Below are positions 47,039 through 56,128 of a stretch of DNA of 64,000 nt, piece by piece. The notes below the pieces were generated by a model. The model saw nothing but the letters and a program-made list of their open reading frames with translations, was not told the origin of the DNA and ran no database searches. Position 1 is the first letter of the stretch, and every line of letters starts with the position of its first letter. Source of the DNA: Bdellovibrionia bacterium (GTDB lineage: Bacteria; Bdellovibrionota; Bdellovibrionia; Bdellovibrionales; JAGQZY01); assembly GCA_030427805.1 (NCBI GenBank), contig JAUICP010000002.1, positions 310,001-374,000 on the forward strand, written 5' to 3'. The position numbers and the translations under genes were made by a program.

Positions 47039-48499
47039 ATGAGTCTACATATTTACAATACCCTTTCTAGAAAAAAGGAAGAATTCAAGCCCCTTACAGA
47101 AGGAGCTGTAAATATGTATTGCTGTGGTCCCACGGTTTATGACTATCTCCACGTCGGCAACTTTCGCGGAGCCGTCTTTTATAATCTTGTTAGAAACTGG
47201 TTAGAGAAGTCGGGTTATAAGGTCCAATACGCCTACAACTTCACGGATGTTGACGACAAGATTCTCAATCGAGCTAAAGATGAAAATGTAAGTCCTCGAG
47301 AGGTCGCTGAACGCTATATTGAAGAGTTTAAAAAGGACTATTCCGCCCTCGAACTCAAAGCCCACGACCTCAATCCAAAAGTGACTGAGAGCATGGCCGC
47401 CATTATTAAAACCATTGAGACTTTGATCGAAAAGGGACACGCCTACGAAGTCGATGGCGAGGTCTTGTACTCCATTGAAAGTTTTAAGGAGTACGGCAAA
47501 CTCAGTGGCCGCAAAGTTGATGATCTATTATCGGGTGTAAGAATCGAAGTTAATGAACACAAAAAAAATCCCTTGGATTTTGCCCTGTGGAAACCGGCTA
47601 AAGAAGGTGAAGAGTCTTGGGATTCCCCTTGGGGGCCGGGGCGTCCCGGCTGGCATATCGAATGTACTTCTATGATTCAAAAACACTTTGGTGATCAAAT
47701 TGATATCCACGGGGGTGGTCTTGATTTAGCCTTCCCCCACCACGAAAATGAACTCGCCCAAGCTGAGGGCTGCTCCGGATTACAATATGTAAAGTATTGG
47801 ATGCATAATAATATGTTCACTTTCGGTGGCACTAAAATGTCGAAGTCTTTGGGGAACGTGCGAACAATGCGTTCGTTTCTCGAAAAATTTCATGGCGAAA
47901 TTTTCAAGTACCTCACTCTCAGTGTCCACTATCGTTCCGAAGCTGATTTTACCGATCAAACGATCCATCAGGCGATTAAGGGGCTGGCCAAGTTCTATAG
48001 TGCCATAGCGCTTGCGGATTCTTACCTGGAGCAAACGAGCGTTGAGGATTTGGATCTCAATGGTAAATTCAAACACACGATTGATGAGGCTCAAGACCGT
48101 ATTGATGAGGCACTCAATGATGACTTCAATACTCCTGAGGTCTTTGCTCGTTTTTTTGAAATTATTCGCCAGTTTAATACCCAGATTCGTCCGGGCATGA
48201 AGTTGAAGTCAGAACAACTCGCTGTTTGCTATCTTTTTAAGACTTTCATTACTTCAAATGGTGAGCTTCTTTCTCTCTTTCAAAAACCGGCTAAAGAGTT
48301 CCTACTCAGCCTTGATAACCTCTTGCTAAAGCAAATGGAACTCGATCGCAAAGAGGTTGATGAATTGGTCGAAAAGAGATGGGTTGCAAAACAATCCAAA
48401 GATTACGAAGCAGCTGATATGCTCAGGGCAAAACTAACCGAAATGGGTATTGCTGTTCAAGACACTCCCCAGGGAAGTCAGTGGGAAGTTGCCAAGTAG
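47039..48499 (+). CDS. cysS: Cysteinyl-tRNA synthetase
   Basis: A 486-residue class I aminoacyl-tRNA synthetase that charges tRNA-Cys. It has the zinc and HIGH region YCCGPTVYDYLHVGNFRG, WHIECTSMIQKHFG, HHENELAQAEG and the KMSKSLGN loop. The C-terminal anticodon-stem domain (DALEDDFNTPEV-type block NDDFNTPEVFARFFE, and DKLRAKLTEMGI) is present. Length matches the family (about 460 to 490). GGAGGAG precedes the ATG. It converges on a small gene with stop codons directly abutting. Confidence 0.96.
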   Translation: MSLHIYNTLSRKKEEFKPLTEGAVNMYCCGPTVYDYLHVGNFRGAVFYNLVRNWLEKSGYKVQYAYNFTDVDDKILNRAKDENVSPREVAERYIEEFKKDYSALELKAHDLNPKVTESMAAIIKTIETLIEKGHAYEVDGEVLYSIESFKEYGKLSGRKVDDLLSGVRIEVNEHKKNPLDFALWKPAKEGEESWDSPWGPGRPGWHIECTSMIQKHFGDQIDIHGGGLDLAFPHHENELAQAEGCSGLQYVKYWMHNNMFTFGGTKMSKSLGNVRTMRSFLEKFHGEIFKYLTLSVHYRSEADFTDQTIHQAIKGLAKFYSAIALADSYLEQTSVEDLDLNGKFKHTIDEAQDRIDEALNDDFNTPEVFARFFEIIRQFNTQIRPGMKLKSEQLAVCYLFKTFITSNGELLSLFQKPAKEFLLSLDNLLLKQMELDRKEVDELVEKRWVAKQSKDYEAADMLRAKLTEMGIAVQDTPQGSQWEVAK

Positions 48500-49285
48500 T
48501 TAAAGAAAATGAAATTCACAGTAACCCGGGGCGGGAACAACTCGAGGCCATGTAGTGCTGAAGTGGTCATGAGTTAAATTTCTCAATGCGCCCCAGCCAG
48601 GGTCCTCAGACGAATAAATTTCGTTAAGAATCGCAAGCATGCGCCCGTAATTCTCTAGAATTCCGTACTCGAGTGGACTCAGCGCAATCACCTCCTCCTC
48701 GAAGGCGACAGAGACATTGAGTCTTCGCAGTAGGGAAAGCGGCAAAAGGCTCCGAGCAAGACTGATATCGGCTAACAATGGAGACGACTGACTACTTTGC
48801 AAAACATTGTTTTCGATAAGGTCAATATAACGTCTTCTGATCGAATCAACCCTCGGACTTTGAATCTCTAATTCTCGCAAAGCTTCAACATAACTACGAT
48901 AGGTTTGCCGATCGATCACACCCACCCCCGGACCGTAGTGATCAAAAATAATATTTCGAATCTCGGCAATGTCCTGCATGGCCACCGGGGCCTAACAGTG
49001 AAAAGCTGATCCCAGACACTGCTCCGGATTTAGAAGGCCATCTACCGCCCGTAAACCAACACTTTGAGCCGCCAGGCCACCAGCAAAGAGCTGTAAAAAT
49101 CCTCGACGACTGACGCTCTGGGTTTGGGCCGACGAGGATATCAGAAACAAGAAAAGGATTAAAAATTGAAAGGAACTTCGGATTTTCCACAATTGAAATT
49201 GTAAAGGCCTCCCCACAGCCATTTGACCTGAGGGTGGGAAGTTCTTTTTAAAATGCCGAATCCAGTGGGATGATTCCATACCCAC
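48500..49285 (-). pseudogene. Tat-signal protein frame split by an in-frame TAG
   Basis: One continuous frame from 49285 to 48500 is interrupted only by TAG at 48992 to 48994. The upstream part (97 residues) holds a hydrophobic segment (FLILFLFLISSS) and then a twin-arginine leader SVSRRGFLQLFAGGLAAQS. The downstream part (161 residues from ATG 48985, only two codons after the TAG plus GTG-GCC) is a soluble helical domain (SYVEALRELEIQSP, SLARSLLPLSLLRRLN). A Tat protein cut in two by a nonsense mutation is the simplest reading. Alternatives are two separate genes or a sequencing error. No family recognised. Upstream start GTG 49285 lacks a ribosome site. Confidence 0.5.
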
Positions 49286-49321
49286 TGTAATGCAATTTAG
49301 ATGTCAAATTGTTCGAGAAGA

Positions 49322-50389
49322 TTAGGGGCCGAACTCTCGGTTCCACCACTCTTGAATTTGCGCACAAGGATTACCGTTTTTATTTCCACAGATGGTACCA
49401 CCGCCATGGGAATCCATGCCCGCTGCTTTATTGATCAACTTATTATCCAAGGCTGTTCCCCCTTTTGCTGGGGTTAACGGCGAAAGTAAAGTTTCGAAAT
49501 GTGCAAGATAGGTTGGCGAGTGACAATTTCCACAACTGTTTACCAATGCTGGTCGCAGAGTGTTTTCATAATAATCAAAACCCGCATCACCAGCTTGCCC
49601 CGGCGCATAGACATTCAAATCCACTTCTAAGCCGACTTGATCAGCCGCAGCTGTTCCATCAGCATAAACGTATAGGGTTATGTCAGATCCATCACGAAAT
49701 TGATCGGGTAATGTGTAGTCAAAGTAGTGACCCTGAAACTTGTCACCAAGTGGCCCAGTCAGGTTGGCTGTCACTGTACCAGCATCGACTCCGACCCCTG
49801 GAGGACCATCGATATAAAAAGTCATGTCAATTTCTCTGGCCCCATCGTCAATGTCTGAAGCGTATCCGCGAATTCGGCCAGTGGCTGTGATACTCGTCAC
49901 CGCCGTTGGAAGTCCCGAGGAAGGACCACCCGAGCCGCTTCCATCACCAAACTCAAAGACCCACCAGTCGACAATTTCTTTACACGGAGTTTGAGCAATA
50001 CCTGAAACATTACAACGGTTCCCACCGTCGTGGGCGATGATGTCTCTCATTTTATTTATCAGAAAATTATTTTGTGGTGACAAACCAGAAGCTAGTTTCG
50101 GTTGCATGGAATCGTAGCTGTAAATCGTAAGTGGAGCGATACCGCCGTTTCTGGGTGGAGTATGGCACTCGACACAATTACTTTCTAGGACGGGAACAAT
50201 ATTGTTGTTGAAGTAGATTCGCAAAGGATCGTCATTGCGAGGAAAGGGCGTAGGATTAACCCGGCTTCCGGTCTCGTTACTGAGGCTAGAGTTTGGAGCG
50301 AATCCATCCTCCATAAAGGCACAGTTCTGATAAGCCGTGAGCGAAAACACGCAAATCGATACCAAAATGATATTTCTTAAAAATTTCAA
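49322..50389 (-). CDS. Lipoprotein with two CxxCH motifs
   Basis: A 355-residue exported protein. A TTG at 50389 preceded by GGGGGAA gives the leader MKFLRNIILVSICVF and a lipobox-like TAYQNC near residue 22, so I prefer it to the GTG at 50422. CVECHTPP and CGNCHSPTY are two haem c attachment motifs, each followed by a similar block (LINKMRDIIAHDGG..., LINKAAGMDSHGG...), with a Trp-rich WWVFEFG/WWNREFG ending. Between them is a beta-sandwich-like insert (ATGRIRGYASDIDDGAREID). It looks like an outer-membrane-attached dihaem protein of unknown role, possibly in extracellular electron transfer or redox sensing. Confidence 0.75.
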   Translation of the reverse strand: MKFLRNIILVSICVFSLTAYQNCAFMEDGFAPNSSLSNETGSRVNPTPFPRNDDPLRIYFNNNIVPVLESNCVECHTPPRNGGIAPLTIYSYDSMQPKLASGLSPQNNFLINKMRDIIAHDGGNRCNVSGIAQTPCKEIVDWWVFEFGDGSGSGGPSSGLPTAVTSITATGRIRGYASDIDDGAREIDMTFYIDGPPGVGVDAGTVTANLTGPLGDKFQGHYFDYTLPDQFRDGSDITLYVYADGTAAADQVGLEVDLNVYAPGQAGDAGFDYYENTLRPALVNSCGNCHSPTYLAHFETLLSPLTPAKGGTALDNKLINKAAGMDSHGGGTICGNKNGNPCAQIQEWWNREFGP

Positions 50390-50548
50390 GCTGTTCCCCC
50401 GAACCAAATTTTCATCCACCACCTACTAAAGAGATGCAAATTGGGTTCCTAAAGAAATAAAACCAACGGCAAATAAACCGGCTAGTCTATTTACATCGTC
50501 ATATTTACTAGACAAATGGAGTGAATTTTTTTGTATCAATTTGAAACG

Positions 50549-51529
50549 CTAGAATGCCTTCGGCTCAAGCCCCTTCTCTTTAAGCCACTCTGGATTAAAG
50601 AGTCGATGGGCATATCGACTGCCGTGATCGCACAACATGGTGACAATGACCTCCCCACTACCAGGAAGGGTTTTAGCTAACTCGTAGGAGGCTCGTACAT
50701 TGAGCGCCGCTGATGAACCCACAACCAGCCCCATTGTCCGAGAGAGGAAATAAAGCATTTCAACCATCTCCTGATCACTGACTTTCAAGGCATCATCAAT
50801 ATTTCCGTAAGCAAAATTCTGGGTCTCGCGCATGATTCCAATGCCCTCGGTAATGCTGGATCCATCACTTTTAAATTCACCTTCTTTTAAAAAACTAAAA
50901 ATCCCGGAACCAAATGGATCGGCGGCAATAATTTTAATATTGGGATTCTTTTCTTTTAAAAACTTGGAAGTTCCGCCAATTGTTCCACCCGAACCAACTG
51001 CCGAAACAAAGTAACCAATCGTCTCATCAGTTTGCCGCCAAATCTCAGGACCCGTAGTTTCGTAATGGGCTCTGGCATTGTCCGTATTTTCGAATTGATT
51101 GGCCCAAACTGCACCCTCTCTCTCACCGGCGATAGACTTTGCACGGTGATAAAAATGTTTAGGGTCGGCAAAAGGACAAGGGTCAACTTTTATTATTTCC
51201 GCCCCCAATGACTCTAGCATCGAGTACTTTTCAGGAGACTGATTATTGGGCAAACTAAAACAGGTCTTATAACCTCTTTCATTAGCCAAGGTCGCCAGGG
51301 CTATTCCCGTGTTTCCTGCGGTTCCCTCAACGATGGTTCCACCGGGCTTTAATTCACCTCGAGCCTCAAACCCCTGAATGATTCCCTTGGCAGCTCGATC
51401 CTTCACACTCCCTGCTGGGTTTAGGAATTCAGCTTTCGCAAAAATTTTGTGTTGGGTCTTCTCTGAAACGGACTTTAGGTAAACTAAAGGAGTATTGCCA
51501 ACCAAATCCCAAACTTTTGTCTCTCTCAT
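50549..51529 (-). CDS. cysK: Cysteine synthase family PLP enzyme
   Basis: A 326-residue beta-family PLP enzyme that forms cysteine from O-acetylserine and sulfide, or a related reaction. PLP Lys in NPAGSVKDRAAKG, substrate loop VEGTAGNTGIALA (EGTAGNTG rather than the usual EPTSGNTG, as in one branch of the family), SAVGSGGTIGGTSKFL for the phosphate, and GSSAALNVRAS near the end. GAGGAG before the ATG. It is divergent from a conserved gene across 165 bases. The symbol is given for the family; cystathionine beta-synthase-like activity is possible. Confidence 0.85.
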   Translation of the reverse strand: MRETKVWDLVGNTPLVYLKSVSEKTQHKIFAKAEFLNPAGSVKDRAAKGIIQGFEARGELKPGGTIVEGTAGNTGIALATLANERGYKTCFSLPNNQSPEKYSMLESLGAEIIKVDPCPFADPKHFYHRAKSIAGEREGAVWANQFENTDNARAHYETTGPEIWRQTDETIGYFVSAVGSGGTIGGTSKFLKEKNPNIKIIAADPFGSGIFSFLKEGEFKSDGSSITEGIGIMRETQNFAYGNIDDALKVSDQEMVEMLYFLSRTMGLVVGSSAALNVRASYELAKTLPGSGEVIVTMLCDHGSRYAHRLFNPEWLKEKGLEPKAF

Positions 51530-51694
51530 GTTCTCTCCTCTTTCTTAGGACGAACGACCAAGGCTCTAACAGGTCAAGTCAGTATAGCTTAAATCAATTA
51601 GCCCTTCTAAACAAAGGGTGATCCATTAGTTTAGGATTGGATGAATTCACAATGATGCTTTGCAAATCTTTGAAATCAGTTTAAAAATGAAGAT

Positions 51695-53098
51695 ATGAAA
51701 AATGACAATTCTAGCGTTCGCGAAAAAGCCATTCAGATTAACTCTTCTGACTTTATCTACGGGACGGTCGCCGAAATCGGTGCTGGCCAAGAAACGGCTC
51801 GATGGTTTTTTCGCACCCGAGGTGCATCGAATACTTTAGCCAAAGCGATGTCAGCCTACGACATGCAATTTAGTGATGCGATTTACGGGCGAGAAGATAC
51901 CGGCCGCTATGTCTGTGAGTCTCGACTTAAGAAAATGCTTTCCCATGAGTACAATCTACTCGTCCAGCGCTTAGACTCTCACAAGGGTGAAAATAGTTGT
52001 TTCTTTGCCTTTTCGAATACCGTCGCAGCTCGGAGTCGCAGAACCGGAAATCGCGGACATGGCTGGCTGGGCGTGCGCTGGCAAAGTGCCCCTCGAGGAA
52101 AAGCCAATGAAATTAGAATCCACGTGCAAATGCTCGACGATCGTAATATTTCACAACAAGAAGCCCTGGGCATTATCGGAATCAATTTAATTTATGCGGC
52201 CTTCTTTTTTTCAGATCACCCTTACCAAATTCCAAAAGTTTTGGGTGAGGACCTTGAAGATAATCGTATCAAGGTCGACTATATTCATCTTGAAGGCCCA
52301 GATGTTGGCGACCATAATCCAAACTTGTTAAACTTAACATTGATAAAAGAAGATCTCACCGAGGCTATTGCCTTTAACGAAAATGGTGACCCGGTTCAAC
52401 CGACGGAATTCCTTTATGGCAAACGAGTTCTCCACTATCGTGGCCAATTTAGACCTTTAACAAATCATCATATCGAACTTTACGAGTGTGCTGATAAACA
52501 GGTTAAGAAAGATTTTCCTGAAGAAAAGGGTCTTATCAATTTTGCCGATATTGATTACAACGAATTCGCCATTGAAAACTCGAATAAACTCAATGAGAAC
52601 GAATTTTTAATGAGACACGATATTCTCAGAACTCATAAACTTCCATTCTTCGTTACCAATATTCCTGAGTACTATCAGCTCCAGGAGTTTCTTGAAGAAA
52701 ACAAAGTTAAGAAGAGTTATCTCATCATAGAAATTGAGCGATTAGAGAAAATTTTCTCTCAACAGAAATACAAAAATCTTCGCGGCGGTTTACTTGAGGG
52801 CCTTGGCAGTCTCCTACGCGAAAACACAAGCCTTCTGGTATGTCCTTCTGTCGTCGACAACAAAGTCATAGACGCACTTAATTTTGCCGCTAACAGACCC
52901 TACGAGAGTTTGATCAATTATCTCCTCCAACAAAAACGGATCATTCCAACCCAATGCCTTAATGAGAGTAATCTGCAGATAAAATGTATAAAAACGGTAC
53001 AAAAGATTATGGAAAACGATCTTTCTTGGAAGGAAGATGTACCACCTGAAATAGCTGAAATAATTGAAAAAAATGGCTATTTCAAAACAAAGATCTAG
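51695..53098 (+). CDS. Conserved protein of unknown function (YGTVAEIGAGQE family)
   Basis: A 467-residue soluble protein. The start, IYGTVAEIGAGQETARWFF and then SAYDMQFSDAIYG, RYVCESRLKKML, DSHKGENSCFFAFSNTVAARS and GHGWLGVRWQ, is a pattern I recall from a widely spread bacterial family. Entries in that family carry inconsistent names, including TonB receptor and NMN adenylyltransferase. No signal peptide or nucleotide motif supports either. Blocks such as HIELYECADKQVKKDFPEE and a C-terminal helical part follow. It is 59 bases before a small membrane protein on the same strand. Role unknown. Confidence 0.6.
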   Translation: MKNDNSSVREKAIQINSSDFIYGTVAEIGAGQETARWFFRTRGASNTLAKAMSAYDMQFSDAIYGREDTGRYVCESRLKKMLSHEYNLLVQRLDSHKGENSCFFAFSNTVAARSRRTGNRGHGWLGVRWQSAPRGKANEIRIHVQMLDDRNISQQEALGIIGINLIYAAFFFSDHPYQIPKVLGEDLEDNRIKVDYIHLEGPDVGDHNPNLLNLTLIKEDLTEAIAFNENGDPVQPTEFLYGKRVLHYRGQFRPLTNHHIELYECADKQVKKDFPEEKGLINFADIDYNEFAIENSNKLNENEFLMRHDILRTHKLPFFVTNIPEYYQLQEFLEENKVKKSYLIIEIERLEKIFSQQKYKNLRGGLLEGLGSLLRENTSLLVCPSVVDNKVIDALNFAANRPYESLINYLLQQKRIIPTQCLNESNLQIKCIKTVQKIMENDLSWKEDVPPEIAEIIEKNGYFKTKI

Positions 53099-53157
53099 GG
53101 TCCTAATTTCAAGAAAAATTACGAAATTATATCAAAATAGTAATATCCTAAAGTGGT

Positions 53158-53481
53158 ATGGGTATCTGGAAGAAATTCGAATCATTTCAATACGAGGTTC
53201 GACCTTACTTTGCTTTGGCTGTCGGAGTCTACGCTCTCGTTCAGTCCGAGTTCTCTTCTATTGGCGCTATTCTTGGCCTGATACTCGTATTACTCTCGGG
53301 TCTTATTGTTTACACTCGTCGCCAATACCGAAAACAGACCGGCGCTGAAATTGAGAGAAAATCGAGAGAAGTGGTTCAAATCGAAAAAGAAAAAACCCAT
53401 GGCATTGAAGTTGTCAGAGATGCTCAGCTCTCAAATGAATGGGAACTTGGCACCGGTAACATCAAACGATCCGCCAAGTAG
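53158..53481 (+). CDS. Small membrane protein
   Basis: A 107-residue protein with two hydrophobic segments (YFALAVGVYALVQSEFSSIG and AILGLILVLLSGLIVYT) followed by a charged cytosolic tail (RRQYRKQTGAEIERKSREVVQIEKEK). No recognised family. It follows the conserved gene on the same strand and converges on phaC1 after 22 bases. Confidence 0.6.
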   Translation: MGIWKKFESFQYEVRPYFALAVGVYALVQSEFSSIGAILGLILVLLSGLIVYTRRQYRKQTGAEIERKSREVVQIEKEKTHGIEVVRDAQLSNEWELGTGNIKRSAK

Positions 53482-53503
53482 AGTATTCATTAATTTGTAA
53501 AAT

Positions 53504-54562
53504 TTAATCAGAAGAAGATAACCATTGGGAAATTTGTGGCCAGGTTTCACTTTGTGCACGGCCACCTACTATTGCTCCGATATGGCCTCCTAGGGACGGC
53601 AAATCCGTATACTCTGTACCTCGATAGATTTTTTTCAAGGCTTGTGTCGCCGCCAAAGGTACAATGTGATCCGTTTGCGAGTATACGTTCATGACTGGAT
53701 TGTCGATAGAGCCAGTGACCAAACTATGTTGAGCCAACTCAAACTTTTCTTTCATAAGAGAATTTTCTCGATAAAGAACTTTTATCAAATCCAAAAATGC
53801 AGCACCCGGAAAAGAAACATTGTCGTTACCCCAAGTTTCAAGAGCATAAAACCGATCCAAAAATTCTTGATCCCCACTTTTTTCCGCTAACTTCTGCCAC
53901 TTTCGAATGGGGCTCAAAGGCGCTAGGGCATGAAAAGAAGACTGCATAAGGTACCAAGGAACGTTCCCCGTCGACTCGACCATCTTTTCCACATCAAAGC
54001 TTTCAAAGCGACTCCATTCACTGAGTAAACTTTCGTTATGAAAATCAAAAGGAGTCGTTAAAAAACAAATTCGGTCTATTTCATTAGCCTTTTCAAGGGC
54101 GAGAAGCCAAGCCAGTGTGCCACCGATACAATAACCAATGAGGTTGGGTTTTTGCTGGGTAGTTTCGCTGATAAACTGAAGACAACGTTGAAGGTATCTA
54201 AAAACAATTGTCTCGAGATCGATAAAGCGATCTTCATCAGTCGGCTCTCCCCAATCGAGAATAAAAACGTCATGCCCTTGTTTTAATAAATACTCCGCAA
54301 AACTGTAGCCCGGCAATAGATCGAGGATGTAGTTTTTATTTATCAAGGATGGAATGAGAAGAATAGGTCCGCTATTAGAATGAGTTGTGGTGCTCAAGGG
54401 TCGATAACGAAAAAGTTTGAGTTTGTTTTCTGAATGAACAAGATCTTTTGCAGTAGAACCAATAGGCAGGTTCGCCGGACGAAAATGTTTTAGGCCTGGA
54501 ACAAAGTGAGTCCACTTCAAGGGACGGTTCGCATTTTCATCGGCAAGAACATCAAATGACAT
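53504..54562 (-). CDS. phaC: PHA synthase, class III-like (PhaC1)
   Basis: A 352-residue polyhydroxyalkanoate synthase. The nucleophile is the Cys in LIGYCIGGTLAW (lipase-like box with Cys), with Asp in QTDHIVPLAA and His in GGHIGAIVG. DWGEPTDEDRF is a PhaC hallmark. At about 350 residues it matches the catalytic subunit of class III (and IV) synthases, which need a partner (PhaE or PhaR); the neighbour at 54580 is a candidate. It is part of a divergent PHA module and the minus-strand paralogue of the gene at 56247. Confidence 0.88.
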   Translation of the reverse strand: MSFDVLADENANRPLKWTHFVPGLKHFRPANLPIGSTAKDLVHSENKLKLFRYRPLSTTTHSNSGPILLIPSLINKNYILDLLPGYSFAEYLLKQGHDVFILDWGEPTDEDRFIDLETIVFRYLQRCLQFISETTQQKPNLIGYCIGGTLAWLLALEKANEIDRICFLTTPFDFHNESLLSEWSRFESFDVEKMVESTGNVPWYLMQSSFHALAPLSPIRKWQKLAEKSGDQEFLDRFYALETWGNDNVSFPGAAFLDLIKVLYRENSLMKEKFELAQHSLVTGSIDNPVMNVYSQTDHIVPLAATQALKKIYRGTEYTDLPSLGGHIGAIVGGRAQSETWPQISQWLSSSD

Positions 54563-54579
54563 CGTAGACTTTCGGTGAC

Positions 54580-54930
54580 CTAGGGATACGCAGAAGAGCG
54601 AGTTGCTTTACTTCGAGTTTTCTTTTTAGTAACCGGCTTCTCTTTGGCTTGATTCAGTTCTTCAATTCGTTCTTCCAAGTCAAAAATTCGCGAGTGCAAT
54701 TCATTGAGTAGGTGGAGAGTTTTTTCTTGGTCTTTTTTATTGGGTAGCAAAAGGTTTCGCCAGGTCTTGAGCAGGGCTTGGTCGACTACAATTTTCGACT
54801 TAAATTGCTGATTCATGAAATCAGAGGAGGCCTTGAGAATTTGACTATTTCGCATTGCGCTATCAAGAAGCTTCGAGGTTCGCTTCTCCCAAACCGTATA
54901 GGCTTGCTCAAAAAGGTTTTTATTGGTCAT
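54580..54930 (-). CDS. Short PhaE/phasin-like helical protein
   Basis: A 116-residue helical protein with a coiled-coil region (LLNELHSRIFDLEERIEELNQAKEK) and a basic tail (TKKKTRSKATRSS). Helix pattern and place directly before phaC (17-base gap) suggest a PhaE-like synthase partner, but it is far shorter than PhaE of class III systems (about 350 residues); a phasin-type granule protein is equally possible. GAGGAGG sits 5 bases before the ATG, a strong site. Confidence 0.6.
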   Translation of the reverse strand: MTNKNLFEQAYTVWEKRTSKLLDSAMRNSQILKASSDFMNQQFKSKIVVDQALLKTWRNLLLPNKKDQEKTLHLLNELHSRIFDLEERIEELNQAKEKPVTKKKTRSKATRSSAYP

Positions 54931-54976
54931 TATTCCTCCTCATTTCGGGAGCATTTTTCACACAATCCCCTTCCTA

Positions 54977-55015
54977 TGCAAGATTTTTTTGCAAATGCGA
55001 CATCAGTTCTTGCAA
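54977..55015. promoter_or_regulatory. Cluster of TGCAA motifs in the phaE-like/phaR divergent region
   Basis: TGCAA at 54977 to 54981 and TTGCA at 54989 to 54993 form an inverted pair with 7 bases between them, and another TTGCAA lies at 55010 to 55015. PhaR-type regulators elsewhere are reported to prefer TGC/GCA operators, so this is a reasonable autoregulatory site. A weak promoter for phaR (TTGCAA, 17 bases, TATATC at 55033) would overlap the last copy but leaves a very short leader. Confidence 0.35.
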
Positions 55016-55054
55016 AGCTCTGTATCATCTTCTATATCCCCAGATGGAGGTTAT

Positions 55055-55588
55055 ATGCCGCGCAAAAAAGTTCACCAGGACCCAAATGATCCAACCATTA
55101 GAATCAAGAAGTATGGCAATCGCCGACTCTACTCTATGAAAGAATCTCGATACATTACTCTTTCAGAAGTTGAAAATTTGGTAAAAGATGGACAGCCGGT
55201 AAAGGTCATCGATGCCTCCAATGATCGCGACATCACTTCAGAAATTCTCACTCAGATTTTACTAGAAGGTGGTAAAGTTAAAAACTTTCCGGCTCATATT
55301 CTTATGGAAATGGTTCGAATGCAGGACGATGCCCTAAAGACCTTCTACGATCGATACCTTTCGCTGGGTCTCGATTACTTTTATCAGGCTCAGAAAGAAT
55401 GGGGCCGAATGGTCAATGCATTCACACCTTTTTCCCAGTTTAACTTGGCAGATATGAATCCATTTATGAAGTCTCGAACTAAAGAGAGTGGGGATGGAGA
55501 TCTTCAGGCCGAGATTGCGCAACTCAAAGAACGCTTGGCAGCCTTCGAGTCTAAAAACTCGGCCAGCCAACCCGATTCACAAATCTAA
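55055..55588 (+). CDS. phaR: PHA synthesis regulator PhaR
   Basis: A 177-residue repressor-type protein. The N-terminal block TIRIKKYGNRRLYSMKESRYITLSE and DIT-SEILTQILLE is the PHB/PHA accumulation DNA-binding domain, which is also able to sense the polymer in characterised PhaR proteins. The middle has a phasin-like helix and the end is charged (EIAQLKERLAAFESK). ATG 55055 with GGAGG a few bases upstream is preferred; a longer frame from 54923 has no support. It likely represses the phasin and synthase genes when no polymer is present. The TGCAA cluster is just upstream. Confidence 0.9.
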   Translation: MPRKKVHQDPNDPTIRIKKYGNRRLYSMKESRYITLSEVENLVKDGQPVKVIDASNDRDITSEILTQILLEGGKVKNFPAHILMEMVRMQDDALKTFYDRYLSLGLDYFYQAQKEWGRMVNAFTPFSQFNLADMNPFMKSRTKESGDGDLQAEIAQLKERLAAFESKNSASQPDSQI

Positions 55589-55604
55589 GAACTAAAAGTT
55601 CTTA
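55586..55604 (+). terminator. Short hairpin at the end of phaR
   Basis: TAAGAACT at 55586 to 55593 and AGTTCTTA at 55597 to 55604 form an 8-pair stem with a 3-base loop that starts at the phaR stop codon. The stem is AT-rich and no T run follows, so it may be a weak terminator or an RNA processing or stabilising element between phaR and the phasin gene. Confidence 0.3.
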
Positions 55605-55786
55605 ATTCCTGGCAACGGCTATTGTATAGGCCACTCTATTTAATGCGATAGCGAAATTATATTTGCTTGTGAATTTGAATACTTAGCAGTTCATTGCCGC
55701 GTTAATGTTGTGACTGCACAAAATTATTATTGACCCAAAGACTCTTCGCTCGCACACTAGGTCCATCCAAAACACGGAGGATCTAC

Positions 55787-56116
55787 ATGGCAACGACCAC
55801 GGATAAAACCACTAAAAACACATCGACTCAATTTGAAAACCCTTTTACCGAAATGTTTTTCAAGCCATTTCAAGAAGGTCCTTTCAGCCAAGTTCAACAA
55901 ACCTATCAAGACCTTTACGAAGTGCAGATGAAAGGTATGAAAACCTTGGCCGATCACACTCTCGACTATGGAAAAAAGATTAATGATCAGATGACACACA
56001 ATCTGACTGAGACTTCTAAAATGGCCCAAGAAACTATGAAGTACAGCTTTGGCCTTATGGATGACTTCAGACAAATCTTTGTCGAAGGCATCGAAAAAAC
56101 AATGCCTAAGCACTAA
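55787..56116 (+). CDS. Phasin
   Basis: A 109-residue helical, Gln/Met/Lys-rich protein of phasin-type composition (QQTYQDLYEVQMKGMKTLADHTLDYGKKIND) that would coat PHA granules in the cytosol. ATG 55787 has GGAGG 8 bases upstream. It lies between phaR and phaC2, with a 198-base gap to phaR, and is followed by a hairpin of low certainty. No signal peptide. Confidence 0.75.
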   Translation: MATTTDKTTKNTSTQFENPFTEMFFKPFQEGPFSQVQQTYQDLYEVQMKGMKTLADHTLDYGKKINDQMTHNLTETSKMAQETMKYSFGLMDDFRQIFVEGIEKTMPKH

Positions 56117-56128
56117 TTTAAAATTTTT

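Noticed and set aside
48992-48994. In-frame TAG as a pyrrolysine codon
   Set aside because: No pylT or pylBCD genes are seen and the protein is not a methylamine methyltransferase; nonsense mutation or gene split is simpler.
54923-55054. A 44-codon N-terminal extension of phaR
   Set aside because: It overlaps the divergent gene start and the TGCAA region, has no ribosome site, and the PhaR domain begins right after ATG 55055 with a strong GGAGG.
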